From an uncultured Acetatifactor sp. (GTDB taxonomy: Bacteria; Bacillota; Clostridia; Lachnospirales; Lachnospiraceae): 64,000 nt of DNA. The notes under the pieces are model-generated. The model did no database searches. It had not been told where the DNA came from and was given only the letters and a program-made list of their open reading frames with translations. The stretch is taken from positions 1 to 64,000 of the forward strand of contig CANPXL010000010.1 of the NCBI GenBank assembly GCA_947586055.1. The letters run 5' to 3'. Positions within the stretch are counted from its first letter, which is position 1; every line of letters starts with the position of its first letter. A program made the translations under genes and the position numbers. Shown in pieces: positions 8,361 to 19,284 of this stretch.

Positions 8361-10966
8361 TACATGGTTTCGTCCCGCCTGGTAACATATTTCTTTTCAA
8401 AGTCCCCGCGCTTCATGGGACGGTCAAAATAAAATCCCTGTATGTACTTAACCTTCATTCCCCTGACAATATCATACTGGGCGGCGGTCTCAATCCCTTC
8501 CACACAGATGTTGACCCCAAGCGTACCCGCCAGCTCCGCCACCATTTTGACAAACGACTGGGAATAGGCGTCCTCCGCCAGCTCCTTCACAAAGCTCTGA
8601 TCCACCTTGATCAGGTCGAAAGGGATCTCCCGGATATGGTTCAGGGAAGAATACCCTGTGCCGAAATCATCCAGCGCAATCTTGACCCCAAGCGCCTTGA
8701 TCCGGTTGAGAATTTCCTTCATCCGCGCCATGTCGTTGATGGCAAGGCTCTCCGTGACTTCCAGAACCAGATTTCTGGGCCGGATTCCCGTCTCTTCTAT
8801 AGTTTTTTCCACGATGTCCACAATATCGGTCTGCATCAGCTGTACCACGGACAAATTCACATTGACCCTGTAGTCCGGATAACCGCTTTCATTCCATTTA
8901 TGACACTGGGTGCAGGCTTCCTTCAGCACATGGTTGCCGATGGGATTGATCAATCCGAGGTATTCTGCCAGCGGAATGAACTCTGCCGGAGGAATAAAGC
9001 CGAGCTTTACGCTGTTCCAGCGGATCAGCGCTTCCGCGCCCGCACATTCCGCCCCGGATGATATATCGACGATGGGCTGGTAATAAACCTCAAATTCCTC
9101 ATAGCCGTCGGCGGTGGCGTCCCGCATATCGCGCTCCATGTCAAGCCGCCTGCCGGAAACCGCCTCCAATCCCTCCTGATAGCTGACGACACGGTTCTTT
9201 CCCCTTCTCTTCGCCTCGAGAAGGGCGATATCCGCCTTTTTTACCAGATCCGTCACGGTATCGCCGGCATCCGGGAAAATCGCCACGCCCATGCTCATGG
9301 TACAGTAATAGTCCGCGTCCCGCAGAAACCATGGTCTGGAGAAAACGGTTTTAATCTCCTCCACGATCCGGTCAAATTCCCCGTACCGGTCGGGCGGCAC
9401 AACAATGACAAACTCGTCTCCGCCCATGCGGTAACAGTTGTCCTCAATTCCCGGAATCCGCTGCAGCGAATGGGAAATGGCCTTTAACAGCACATCGCCG
9501 TACTGATGTCCCAGTCCGTCGTTAATATGCTTAAAATCGTCAAGATCCATGTACAAAAGCGCGCCCGTCTGTCCCGACCTTCTGGCCTGATCCATCTGCC
9601 GCGCAAGATCTCTCTCGCAGCACATGCGGTTGTAAAGTCCGGTCAGGAAATCCGTGTACGCCTGCTGTTCGATCTTATGCTGATACTGTTTTTTATCGGA
9701 GATATCGTAGAGGGAATACAGGGTGGCGCGGGAGCCGTCCGTCCATACCACCTCTCCGCTCTTCAAGTCGTACCAACGGTTTTTCTGCACATGGTGGATC
9801 TCATAGACGCCGGTGTCCTGCCCCAGTTCCATGCCCCGTTCCAGCATGGAATCGAAACTGCCCGCGGCAAGTTCCTCCGCGAAAGTGTTCTTCAGCGGCC
9901 TGTTGGCGAACAGCGCTTTCCCCGTGACGCTGTCCTTTACATAAATGGAACATCCGGCGTTGTCAAGCACCATTTCCATCGTCCGAAAAGCGCCGTTCAT
10001 CGTCTCCTGCTGCATTCTCCGCGTAAGAATGCTCTGCAGGATCCGCACGGCGTCCTCCGCATACATGGTTTCCTCCATGCTCCAGATATGACGCTTTCTG
10101 AAATTCAGGGACAGCATAATGCCGCCTTTGTTGTCCCGGCGGATGACCGGAAGCTGGATCAGCGCCTGCAGCTTCCATTCCTTCAGATATCTGCGCAGTC
10201 TGATATCGCCCGTGTCAGACGAAATGATCATGGGATTCTGGGTCCGAAGATAATACGGCACCGCCAGACGGCCCACCCTCTCATAGATGGAATGCTGTCC
10301 TTCCTTCAGCCACTCGCACAGCACATCCATGGCGTCCGTATCCGGATGGATCTGGTAAAGCTGGGCCGTGTCCACCTGAAGATGTCCGCCGACGAGTTTC
10401 AGCCATTTTTCCATGAGGACTTCCGTCTGTTCCTCATTGTCCAGCATCTGCACCAGTCCGGCAAGCGCCACGACATTTCTGTAACTGTCGCCGGTATTCT
10501 GCCCGGTCCCGCCGTCCGCGGCATCTTCCGGCTCCGGCCCAAAGCCGGTAAACTTGCCGGAGAGGAAATCGCTGCTTGCGTCCTGCAAAAGATCCAGACG
10601 GCTTGTCAGAAACGCCGCCATGGCTTCCCTGCCCGGCCGCGTCAGGAAGACCATCCAATAGAACAGCGTCTGCGCGCCCTGTCTCACAGCCACTGCCGCC
10701 ACCTTGTTGCCGTCGGCATCCAGATCCTCTATGGCAACGTCCTCCAGCGAATCCCCCCACACCCGTTCCAAAGCGACATTTACCTGAGGAAGATTCATCA
10801 TCTCCTGTATACGCCGGATCTGCTCTCTGCTCCCGGAGATTTCCGTAATCCTCTGCCCGCGGCTGTCCAGACAATAGACGCACATTCTGGTCGTCAGGCT
10901 GAAGTTCTGCTGAAAGCGCTGCAGTTCTTTGTAATCGATCTCTTTACTGGATTTATCCCGCACCAT
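8360..10966 (-). CDS. GAF-PAS-GGDEF-EAL cyclic-di-GMP turnover protein
   Basis: 868 residues with no membrane segment. The N-terminal 110 residues resemble PocR-type sensory domains (FQQNFSLTTRMCVYCLD). A GAF-like region spans about 175-315 and PAS about 330-430. The diguanylate cyclase domain has an intact GGDEF (515-519), YMDLDDFKHIND and GLGHQYGD, but the inhibitory RxxD site is not evident (GIED instead). The EAL phosphodiesterase domain has EALIRW (645-650), NVNLS, EVTES, LDDFGTGYSS, KVDQSFV and VEGIE, so both activities appear possible. It would set cytoplasmic c-di-GMP. It starts 17 bases after guaB with GGAGGATTT before the ATG, so it is probably co-transcribed with the GMP-pool gene that supplies its GTP substrate. 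Confidence 0.93.
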   Translation of the reverse strand: MVRDKSSKEIDYKELQRFQQNFSLTTRMCVYCLDSRGQRITEISGSREQIRRIQEMMNLPQVNVALERVWGDSLEDVAIEDLDADGNKVAAVAVRQGAQTLFYWMVFLTRPGREAMAAFLTSRLDLLQDASSDFLSGKFTGFGPEPEDAADGGTGQNTGDSYRNVVALAGLVQMLDNEEQTEVLMEKWLKLVGGHLQVDTAQLYQIHPDTDAMDVLCEWLKEGQHSIYERVGRLAVPYYLRTQNPMIISSDTGDIRLRRYLKEWKLQALIQLPVIRRDNKGGIMLSLNFRKRHIWSMEETMYAEDAVRILQSILTRRMQQETMNGAFRTMEMVLDNAGCSIYVKDSVTGKALFANRPLKNTFAEELAAGSFDSMLERGMELGQDTGVYEIHHVQKNRWYDLKSGEVVWTDGSRATLYSLYDISDKKQYQHKIEQQAYTDFLTGLYNRMCCERDLARQMDQARRSGQTGALLYMDLDDFKHINDGLGHQYGDVLLKAISHSLQRIPGIEDNCYRMGGDEFVIVVPPDRYGEFDRIVEEIKTVFSRPWFLRDADYYCTMSMGVAIFPDAGDTVTDLVKKADIALLEAKRRGKNRVVSYQEGLEAVSGRRLDMERDMRDATADGYEEFEVYYQPIVDISSGAECAGAEALIRWNSVKLGFIPPAEFIPLAEYLGLINPIGNHVLKEACTQCHKWNESGYPDYRVNVNLSVVQLMQTDIVDIVEKTIEETGIRPRNLVLEVTESLAINDMARMKEILNRIKALGVKIALDDFGTGYSSLNHIREIPFDLIKVDQSFVKELAEDAYSQSFVKMVAELAGTLGVNICVEGIETAAQYDIVRGMKVKYIQGFYFDRPMKRGDFEKKYVTRRDETM

Positions 10967-10983
10967 AAATCCTCCGTCATTTC

Positions 10984-12550
<1,567 letters not shown>

Positions 12551-12561
12551 CACCTGTTTTC

Positions 12562-13062
12562 CTATTCTGAAAACACCTTCCTTGGCGCGGCGTTTTTCAT
12601 GATCTTGATCAGTTCCGGGGAGGGGCTTAAAATGATCTTTTCTCCTCCCTCATAGAACATGGTGTAACGCAGGTCGGGCTGAAGTCTCCGGCCAACGCTG
12701 TAATCCTTTATCCTGACCTTCCGATTCCTGTATTCGTCCAGATGGTGGCTTTGTACGGGGGCAAGAATCTCCATTCTCTCCAGCGTAAAGGTGCGCAGCC
12801 GTTTCCTCCGTGATTTCGCCATGATCTTATCCACCGTCAGTTCCTTGTCCAGATACAGGTACTCGTATTCCACATCGGTAAACAGATTCAGCAGATAAGC
12901 CCCGCCGGCCAGCAGCAGCATGCCCAGAAATCCGATGAAATCCACCGCGAAAAGAGAATAAAGGCCGCTGGCAGCCGCCAGTGCGATCAGCACATACTTT
13001 AACAGTCTGGCTGTCAGGGACGTCTTCGCCTTCACCAGACATTCCACATAAGCGTCGCTCAT
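12562..13062 (-). CDS. DUF6106-like two-helix membrane protein
   Basis: 166 residues. Two hydrophobic stretches at about 20-40 (LLKYVLIALAAASGLYSLF) and 44-62 (IGFLGMLLLAGGAYLLNLF) form a hairpin in the membrane. They are followed by a cytoplasmic domain with DVEYEYLYLDKELTVDKI and a basic SRRKRLRTF segment. This pattern matches an uncharacterised family (DUF6106) seen in Lachnospiraceae. No catalytic motif is present. GGAGGAAATT precedes the ATG. The gene runs in the same direction as guaB, but guaB has its own promoter, so the functional link is weak. Confidence 0.75.
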   Translation of the reverse strand: MSDAYVECLVKAKTSLTARLLKYVLIALAAASGLYSLFAVDFIGFLGMLLLAGGAYLLNLFTDVEYEYLYLDKELTVDKIMAKSRRKRLRTFTLERMEILAPVQSHHLDEYRNRKVRIKDYSVGRRLQPDLRYTMFYEGGEKIILSPSPELIKIMKNAAPRKVFSE

Positions 13063-13109
13063 AATTTCCTCCGTTCAGACGTTCTCCGCCTCAAAATAAC
13101 CGTACCATA

Positions 13110-13138
13110 ATGATATACCATCTCGGCCCAAGTTGCAA
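13110..13138 (-). promoter_or_regulatory. promoter of the DUF6106-like gene
   Basis: Minus strand TTGCAA (13133-13138), 17-base spacer, TATCAT (13110-13115). It is divergent from the plus-strand promoter at 13203. Confidence 0.55.
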
Positions 13139-13202
13139 GGCAACTTTTCCCAAAAGCATCCCCTTTTTATTCTTTTTTTAGAAACTTATCCCGCGCCCTT
13201 CA

Positions 13203-13231
13203 TTGACAAAGAATCCGTCCGGATTTATAGT
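13203..13231 (+). promoter_or_regulatory. promoter of the exported protein gene
   Basis: TTGACA (13203-13208), 17-base spacer, TATAGT (13226-13231), about 85 bases upstream of the ATG at 13317. This is a near-consensus vegetative promoter. Confidence 0.75.
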
Positions 13232-13316
13232 AAGAGGGCGGAAGGGCGGACACTCCGCTGAAAGCGCATCATAAACATCACAGCCGGCTCCCGCCGGCGC
13301 GAAGGGTGGTATCAGA

Positions 13317-14066
13317 ATGCCTTTAATGGACGAATTCCGGGAAGAGCGGCAGGCGATCCGGCAGAAAAGCCTGAAGGAAAAGCTTTCCTATTTTTTTGAT
13401 TATTATAAATGGCACACGGTGGCGGTGATCACGCTTGTGGCCGTCGTCATTTCTCTGACGGTCCACCTGATCAACCGAAAGGACTGCGCCCTGTATGTGT
13501 GTCTGCTGAACACGGCGGAGATTGAACAGACGGAGCCGTACAGACAGCAGTTTGAAGAATACGCCGGAATCGACCGTTCGGAATACGAAGCCGTCTTCGA
13601 CACAAGCATGTTTATCCAGCTTGGCGGAAGGGATCAGATGACGGCGACTTCGTATCAGAAAATGACGGTTTATACCGCCGCCGGCGATCTCGACGTGCTG
13701 ATCTGCGCTCCCGATATCACGGAATTTTATGTGGGAAGAGGAATCTTCTGCGATCTGCGCGACATTTTGTCTCCGGAACAGACGGCTTTGTACGAATCCC
13801 GCTTTTTCTATGTGGACCGGCCTGTTCTGGAGGAAATACAGGAAGCCAGGGATAAGGGGGAAGACTACAATCCTGTTTTCTCCGACCCGGGAAACCCGGA
13901 GGCCATGGAGGATCCCATACCGGTGGGAATCCGCCTGGACGACTGCGGGCGGCTGAAGGACAGCATCCTGTTCAACGACGACACACAGGTGCTTTCCGTC
14001 ATCTCCAATTCCTCCAGAATCGACACGGCGCTGAAATTTATCGACTATGTCTTACAGGAGCCGTGA
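13317..14066 (+). CDS. single-pass membrane protein with an extracytoplasmic domain, unknown function
   Basis: 249 residues. The N-terminal 28 residues are charged and cytoplasmic. One transmembrane helix (about 32-52, WHTVAVITLVAVVISLTVHL) follows, and about 195 residues are outside. The outer domain shows alternating strands and helices and a segment (TAAGDLDVLICAPDITEFYV, then DLRDIL and YESRFFYVD) that resembles the hinge half of extracellular solute-binding proteins, but it is too short for a full one. AGGGTGG stands 8 bases before the ATG. The gene is alone between a strong promoter and the convergent gatB, with stop codons directly abutting. The function is unknown. Confidence 0.8.
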   Translation: MPLMDEFREERQAIRQKSLKEKLSYFFDYYKWHTVAVITLVAVVISLTVHLINRKDCALYVCLLNTAEIEQTEPYRQQFEEYAGIDRSEYEAVFDTSMFIQLGGRDQMTATSYQKMTVYTAAGDLDVLICAPDITEFYVGRGIFCDLRDILSPEQTALYESRFFYVDRPVLEEIQEARDKGEDYNPVFSDPGNPEAMEDPIPVGIRLDDCGRLKDSILFNDDTQVLSVISNSSRIDTALKFIDYVLQEP

Positions 14067-15497
14067 TCACAGCAGTTCCTTAAGCAGCCTGTTGACGCTG
14101 CCCGGATCGGCTTTCCCCTTCATGGCCTTCATGGTCTGACCCACAAGAAAGCCGATGGCCTTTTCCTTTCCGTTTCGGTAGTCCTGAACGGACTGGGGAT
14201 TTGCGGCGATGACCTCCTCCACGGTTCTGCGCAGCGCGCCTTCGTCGCTTACCGTCGTAAGCCCTTTTTCTTCCACATACCGTCTCGGATCAATATCCTC
14301 CTCAAACATGACCCCGAACACTTCTTTTGCCACTGTGGAATTGACGGCCTTTTCCTCCGTAAGCGCGATGAGAGCGGCCAGATGCTCCGGCGAGAACCGG
14401 ATATCCTCCGGATCCATCTCCTTTTCCTTCAGCAGGCGCAGCGTCTCCCCCATCAGCCAGTTGGAAACCTTCTTGGGCTGCGCGCCCAGAGATACGGTGG
14501 CTTCAAACAGATCGGCCAGGTGCTTGGAACCTGTGATGATCTCGATGTCGTACTCGGGAATCTCAAATTCCTCCCGGTAGCGCTTCATCTTTTCGGTGCG
14601 CAGTTCCGGCTGTCTTGCGCGGATTTCCTCCAGAAATTCCCTGCTGATGAAAATCGGCGTAAGATCGGGATCCGGAAAATAGCGGTAATCCTGCGCGTCT
14701 TCCTTTGAACGCATCGGGTAGGAAGTCTCTTTCGCATCGTCCCATCTTCTGGTTTCCTGCACCACGTTTTCACCGGACTCCAGCAGATCGATCTGACGGT
14801 TTTTTTCTCCTTCTATAGCCCTGGCGATGGCCCGGAAGGAGTTCAGGTTCTTCATCTCCGTGCGGGTGCCGAAAGCCGTCTCGCCCTTTTCCCGGACGGA
14901 AAGATTCACGTCCGCACGCATGGAACCTTCCTGCAGCTTGCAGTCGCTGGCTCCCAGATACTGAATGATCAGCCGCAGCTTTTCCAGATAGGAGATGACT
15001 TCGTCCGCATTTCTCATATCCGGCTCGGACACGATCTCGATCAGGGGTACGCCGGAGCGGTTGTAATCTACCAGAGTACGGTCCTCCCATTCGTCGTGAA
15101 TGAGCTTCCCGGCGTCTTCCTCCATGTGGATCTCATGAATGCCGATCTTCTTTTGTCCCTGGGGCGTATCGATCTCCACCCATCCGTCTCTGCAGATAGG
15201 AAGATAGAGCTGCGAGATCTGATAATTCTGCGGGTTGTCGGGATAAAAGTAATTTTTTCTGTCAAATTTACAGCATTCCGTGATCCGGCAGTTTGACGCC
15301 AGCCCCACGGCGACGGCGTATTCCAGCACCTTTTTGTTCAGCACGGGAAGCGAACCCGGCATGCCGGTACAGACCGGACAGGTATGAGAATTGGGGCTTC
15401 CTCCGAACGCGGTGGAACAGCCGCAGAATATCTTGGTCCTGGTGGCCAGCTCCACATGCACTTCCAGACCGATGACGGTTTCATATTCCCTGGACAT
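14067..15497 (-). CDS. gatB: Asp-tRNA(Asn)/Glu-tRNA(Gln) amidotransferase subunit B
   Basis: 476 residues from the ATG at 15495-15497 (MSREYETVIGLEVHVEL), preceded by GAGGAAGTT. The kinase-like GatB core has GLEVHVEL, CPVCTGMPGSLPVLN, RKNYFYPDNPQNYQISQ and DYNRSGVPLIEIVSEPD; the C-terminal YqeY-like tail ends with GFLVGQTMKAMKGKADP. It phosphorylates the mischarged aminoacyl-tRNA and presents it to ammonia delivered from GatA. It is the last gene of the aspS-gatC-gatA-gatB operon. The stop abuts the stop of the convergent plus-strand gene, leaving no room for a terminator. Confidence 0.97.
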   Translation of the reverse strand: MSREYETVIGLEVHVELATRTKIFCGCSTAFGGSPNSHTCPVCTGMPGSLPVLNKKVLEYAVAVGLASNCRITECCKFDRKNYFYPDNPQNYQISQLYLPICRDGWVEIDTPQGQKKIGIHEIHMEEDAGKLIHDEWEDRTLVDYNRSGVPLIEIVSEPDMRNADEVISYLEKLRLIIQYLGASDCKLQEGSMRADVNLSVREKGETAFGTRTEMKNLNSFRAIARAIEGEKNRQIDLLESGENVVQETRRWDDAKETSYPMRSKEDAQDYRYFPDPDLTPIFISREFLEEIRARQPELRTEKMKRYREEFEIPEYDIEIITGSKHLADLFEATVSLGAQPKKVSNWLMGETLRLLKEKEMDPEDIRFSPEHLAALIALTEEKAVNSTVAKEVFGVMFEEDIDPRRYVEEKGLTTVSDEGALRRTVEEVIAANPQSVQDYRNGKEKAIGFLVGQTMKAMKGKADPGSVNRLLKELL

Positions 15498-15561
15498 AAC
15501 TTCCTCACTTTCCGCCCTGAAACTCAGGGAAACTGTCTGCAGACACTCTTCCGGTTTTCCG

Positions 15562-17004
15562 TCAGGATCCCGAAACCGAGAGCTGTTCATAAGTGTAAGC
15601 GGCCTGAATCAGCTTTTTTTCCTGGAAACAGTCTCCGATCAGCTGAAGCCCAATGGGCAGTCCCCTGCCGTCTTCGCCGCAGGGCACGCAGACAGCGGGC
15701 AGTCCGGCCAGATTTACGGAGATAGTATAAATATCTCCGAGATACATTTTGACGGGATCCAGAAGGCTCTTTCCCAGCTCGGGCGCCGTGGTGGGCGCCG
15801 CGGGACACAGGATACAGTCATAGTCTGCGAAGGCATCGTCAAATGCCTTTTTTATCATGGCCTTTACGCGAAGCGCCTTCAGATAATAGGCGTCGTAATA
15901 GCCTGAACTGAGCACAAAGCTGCCCAGCAGAATCCTGCGCTTGACCTCCGGTCCAAAGCCCTGGGAACGTGTCTTCTTATACATCTGGTGAAGCCCCTCC
16001 GCTTTCGCCCGGAACCCGTACTTAATGCCGTCGAACCGCTCCAGATTGGAACTGGCCTCCGCGGAGGCAATGGTATAATAGGCGGGGACGGCGTAATCCA
16101 CCAGACTTAAGTCGAACTCCTCCACAACCGCCCCGTTTTTCTCCAAAAGCGCCGCCGCCTTCAGGACCGCCGCCTTCACCTCCGGATTCAGCCCCTCCCC
16201 GAAATAGTCCCTTGGAATGCCGATCCGCATTCCGGTTACGTCCTTTACAAGCGCGGAGGTAAAATCCGTGTCGCTTCTGGCCACGGAGGTGGAATCCTTT
16301 TTATCATGAGACGAGATAGTCTCCAGGATCACGGCGCAGTCCTCCACAGTCCTGCAGAGGGGGCCGATCTGGTCCAGGGAGGAACCGTACGCCACCAGTC
16401 CGTACCGCGACACGGTCCCGTAAGTCGGCTTCATCCCAACCACGCCGCAGAAGGAAGCGGGCTGCCGAATGGAGCCGCCCGTGTCCGACCCAAGCGCGAA
16501 AAAACATTCTCCCGCCGCCACCGCAGCCGCCGAGCCGCCGGAGGAACCGCCCGGCACATGTTTCGGATTTCTGGGGTTTCTGGTAACGCCATACGCGGAG
16601 GTCTCCGTGGTGGAGCCCATGGCGAACTCGTCCATATTTGTCTTTCCGATCAGCACGGCTCCCGCCCTCTCCAGATTGAGCACCGCCTCGGCGGAAAAAG
16701 TCGGCACAAAATTTTCCAGGATTCTGGACGCGCAGGTGGTAAGGATCCCTTCCGTACAGAGATTGTCCTTTACGGCCACGGGCACGCCGGCCAGCGGCCC
16801 TGTCAGCTCCCCGGCTTCTATTTTTTTCTGGACCTCTTTCGCTCTGCCAAGAGCGCCGTCTCTGTCCACCGTCACATAACAGTGATACAGTTCCTCCGTC
16901 TGCTCAATTTTATCCAGCACGGCCTGCATGGCTTCCACGGCCGTGGTCTTTCCTTCTTTGATGGCTGTTCCAAGTTCCACAGCCGAAAGGGCTAACAACT
17001 CCAT
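15562..17004 (-). CDS. gatA: Asp-tRNA(Asn)/Glu-tRNA(Gln) amidotransferase subunit A
   Basis: 480 residues from the ATG at 17002-17004 (MELLALSAVELG). The amidase signature is complete, with the catalytic Lys in VAVKDNLCTEG, the Ser cluster GGSSGGSAAAVAAG and GSDTGGSIRQPAS with the nucleophile Ser. The C-terminal part has ILCPAAPTTAPELG and NLAGLPAVCVPCG. It hydrolyses glutamine and channels ammonia to GatB. It follows gatC by 72 bases and precedes gatB by 64. Confidence 0.97.
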   Translation of the reverse strand: MELLALSAVELGTAIKEGKTTAVEAMQAVLDKIEQTEELYHCYVTVDRDGALGRAKEVQKKIEAGELTGPLAGVPVAVKDNLCTEGILTTCASRILENFVPTFSAEAVLNLERAGAVLIGKTNMDEFAMGSTTETSAYGVTRNPRNPKHVPGGSSGGSAAAVAAGECFFALGSDTGGSIRQPASFCGVVGMKPTYGTVSRYGLVAYGSSLDQIGPLCRTVEDCAVILETISSHDKKDSTSVARSDTDFTSALVKDVTGMRIGIPRDYFGEGLNPEVKAAVLKAAALLEKNGAVVEEFDLSLVDYAVPAYYTIASAEASSNLERFDGIKYGFRAKAEGLHQMYKKTRSQGFGPEVKRRILLGSFVLSSGYYDAYYLKALRVKAMIKKAFDDAFADYDCILCPAAPTTAPELGKSLLDPVKMYLGDIYTISVNLAGLPAVCVPCGEDGRGLPIGLQLIGDCFQEKKLIQAAYTYEQLSVSGS

Positions 17005-17076
17005 CGCTGCCTCGTTTCTGTGCGGTCTTTTCATTTTTGGAAGCAGGCGCCGCACATGCCTGCGTTTTCGATTTCC

Positions 17077-17370
17077 TCAGTCAAAGGTTCTCGGCACGAC
17101 GAACATGGAATCCTTTTCCTCCGGCGCGTTCTTCAGCGTATCCGCGCTTCCGTCTCCGTTCGTGACCTCATCTTCCCGGAACACATTCCGCACCGGAAAT
17201 ACATGGGACATGGGCTCTACGCCCGAAGTGTCCAGCTCGTTCAGCCTGTCGATATAATCCAGCATCCTGCCCATATCCTGCTTTGCCTGCTCCCTCTCTG
17301 CGTCGGAGAGCTCCAGTTTGGCAAGAATCGCCGCATAGTCTATTGTTTCGTCCGTGATGGTATGAGACAT
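17077..17370 (-). CDS. gatC: Asp-tRNA(Asn)/Glu-tRNA(Gln) amidotransferase subunit C
   Basis: 97 residues, the usual GatC length. Typical helical N-terminus (IDYAAILAKLELSDAEREQ), DMGRMLDYIDRLNELDTSGVEP and C-terminal NAPEEKDSMFVVPRTFD. GatC wraps around GatA and links it to GatB. It lies 30 bases downstream of aspS in the same operon. Confidence 0.95.
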   Translation of the reverse strand: MSHTITDETIDYAAILAKLELSDAEREQAKQDMGRMLDYIDRLNELDTSGVEPMSHVFPVRNVFREDEVTNGDGSADTLKNAPEEKDSMFVVPRTFD

Positions 17371-17400
17371 TTTCCGTTCCTTTCCTCAAAGCTTCCGTCC

Positions 17401-19152
17401 TCAGTCTCGGACTTTGATATGCACTTCCCGCAGCTGCTGCTCTGTCACCTCGCCGGGCGCGCTGCACATGAGATCCTGACCGGATCCGCTCATGGGGAAG
17501 GCGATGACTTCCCGGATGTTTTCCTCTCCCCGCAGCAGCATCAGCATTCTGTCCACGCCGGGAGCCATGCCCGCATGGGGCGGCGCGCCGAACTGAAATG
17601 CCTGATACAGCGCCCCGAATTTCGCCTTCAGCGTCGCTTCGTCATAGCCCGCAATGGCGAACGCCTTCACCATGATGTTCATGTCATGGTTCCGCACGGC
17701 GCCGGAGGACAGCTCTACGCCGTTGCAGACGATGTCGTACTGGTATGCCAGGATATCCAGCGGGTCCTTTGTTTCCAGAGCTTCCAGGCCACCCTGGGGC
17801 ATGGAGAAGGGGTTGTGGGTAAACACCGGTTTCTTTGTGTCGGGATCCAGCTCATACATGGGGAAATCGTTCACATAGCAGAAACGGAACGCATTCTTCT
17901 CCACAAGTCCCAGTTTTTCGCCCAGCTCCGTGCGCAGTCTCCCCGCGTAATAGTTCGCCCTTTCCTCCCTGTCCGCGATAAAGAAGATGGTGTCCCCCGG
18001 CTTAAGGTCCGCCTCTTTTTGAAGTACGCCCTTTAATTCCCCGGGAATAAATTTATCAATGGGCCCCTTGTAGGAAAGGTCTTCCGCCACCTCCAGGTAG
18101 CCCAGCCCTCCCATACCCATGGAGGTTGCAAACTGCAGCAGCTTTTCATGGAAGCCCTTGCTCATGTCCGCGTGAACCCTGATCGCCCTGACGGTACGGC
18201 CCAGAAACGGTTTAAAGGTGCATTTGCTGAAAAAATCGGTGAGGTCCATGATCCTTAACGGATTCCGAAGATCCGGCTTGTCGGTTCCGAACTCCAGCAT
18301 AGCCTGTCTGTAGCTGATAACGGGATAGGGCGTCTGCGTCACCGCCGCGCCATCCGGCGCGAATTTTTCAAAAGCTGCGGAGAGCACCTCTTCTCCTACC
18401 CGGAACACATCCTCCTGCGTGGCGAAGCTCATCTCAAAGTCAAGCTGATAAAACTCTCCCGGCGAACGGTCGGCTCTCGCATCCTCGTCGCGGAAACAGG
18501 GGGCGATCTGAAAATATCTGTCGATGCCGGAAGCCATCAAAAGCTGTTTATACTGCTGGGGCGCCTGGGGCAGCGCATAAAATTTGCCCTTAAAACGTCT
18601 CGACGGCACGATATAATCTCTTGCGCCTTCCGGAGAGGACGCGCAAAGAATGGGCGTCTGGATCTCCACAAACCCCATCTCCGTCATCTTTTCGCGCAGA
18701 AACGCAATGACCCGGGATCGGAACAGGATATTGTCGCGCACCTTCGCGTTCCGCAGATCCAGGTAACGGTAGATGAGCCGTACTTCCTCCCTGGTCTCCT
18801 TTGACGTCATAATCTCGAACGGCAGCTGCTGGTACACCTTTCCCAGCACCGTAATCTCCTGCGCTTCCAGTTCTATCGTTCCCGTAAGCAGCCTCGGGTT
18901 ATAGGTGTCCTCGTCCCGCTTCTCCACGGGGCCAAGAATGCTGACGCAGGTTTCTCTGGTGAGGCCCTTTAACAGGGCGGTGTTGCGCAGCACGACCTGC
19001 AGCACACCGTACATATCCCTCAGATCGACAAAAGAGACGCCGCCGTGGTCACGGATATTCTCCACCCATCCTGCTACCCGCAGCGTCTTTCCAATATGCT
19101 GTTCCCCAATATCTTTGATGGTCAGGTCTCTGTAACGGTTTTTGACTTCCAT
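17401..19152 (-). CDS. aspS: aspartyl-tRNA synthetase, probably non-discriminating
   Basis: 583 residues from the ATG at 19150-19152 (MEVKNRYRDLTIKDIG), preceded by AAAGGAAAAAT. Bacterial-type AspRS: anticodon-binding OB fold (GWVENIRDHGGVSFVDLRD), class II motif 2 (FRDEDARADRSPGEFYQLDFEM), the GAD insertion domain and motif 3 (GAPPHAGMAPGVDRM). In the OB fold the sequence RDHGG has His where discriminating E. coli AspRS has Leu (RDLG). His at this site is a known feature of non-discriminating enzymes such as that of Pseudomonas aeruginosa. Such an AspRS charges both tRNA-Asp and tRNA-Asn, and GatCAB amidates Asp-tRNA-Asn. The operon and the Asn codon in the T-box agree with this. The relaxed specificity is inference. 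Confidence 0.95.
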   Translation of the reverse strand: MEVKNRYRDLTIKDIGEQHIGKTLRVAGWVENIRDHGGVSFVDLRDMYGVLQVVLRNTALLKGLTRETCVSILGPVEKRDEDTYNPRLLTGTIELEAQEITVLGKVYQQLPFEIMTSKETREEVRLIYRYLDLRNAKVRDNILFRSRVIAFLREKMTEMGFVEIQTPILCASSPEGARDYIVPSRRFKGKFYALPQAPQQYKQLLMASGIDRYFQIAPCFRDEDARADRSPGEFYQLDFEMSFATQEDVFRVGEEVLSAAFEKFAPDGAAVTQTPYPVISYRQAMLEFGTDKPDLRNPLRIMDLTDFFSKCTFKPFLGRTVRAIRVHADMSKGFHEKLLQFATSMGMGGLGYLEVAEDLSYKGPIDKFIPGELKGVLQKEADLKPGDTIFFIADREERANYYAGRLRTELGEKLGLVEKNAFRFCYVNDFPMYELDPDTKKPVFTHNPFSMPQGGLEALETKDPLDILAYQYDIVCNGVELSSGAVRNHDMNIMVKAFAIAGYDEATLKAKFGALYQAFQFGAPPHAGMAPGVDRMLMLLRGEENIREVIAFPMSGSGQDLMCSAPGEVTEQQLREVHIKVRD

Positions 19153-19284
19153 ATTTTTCCTTTCCGCCGCCCGAGGCGGCTTTGCGGTCACGTCATACGT
19201 CTTCTGCCGGCTTCCCGTGCCCAAAAGAGCGCCTGCGCGGCAGGACGCTGTCCGGGCAGGCCGCGCTCATACCGGGCGCACAAT

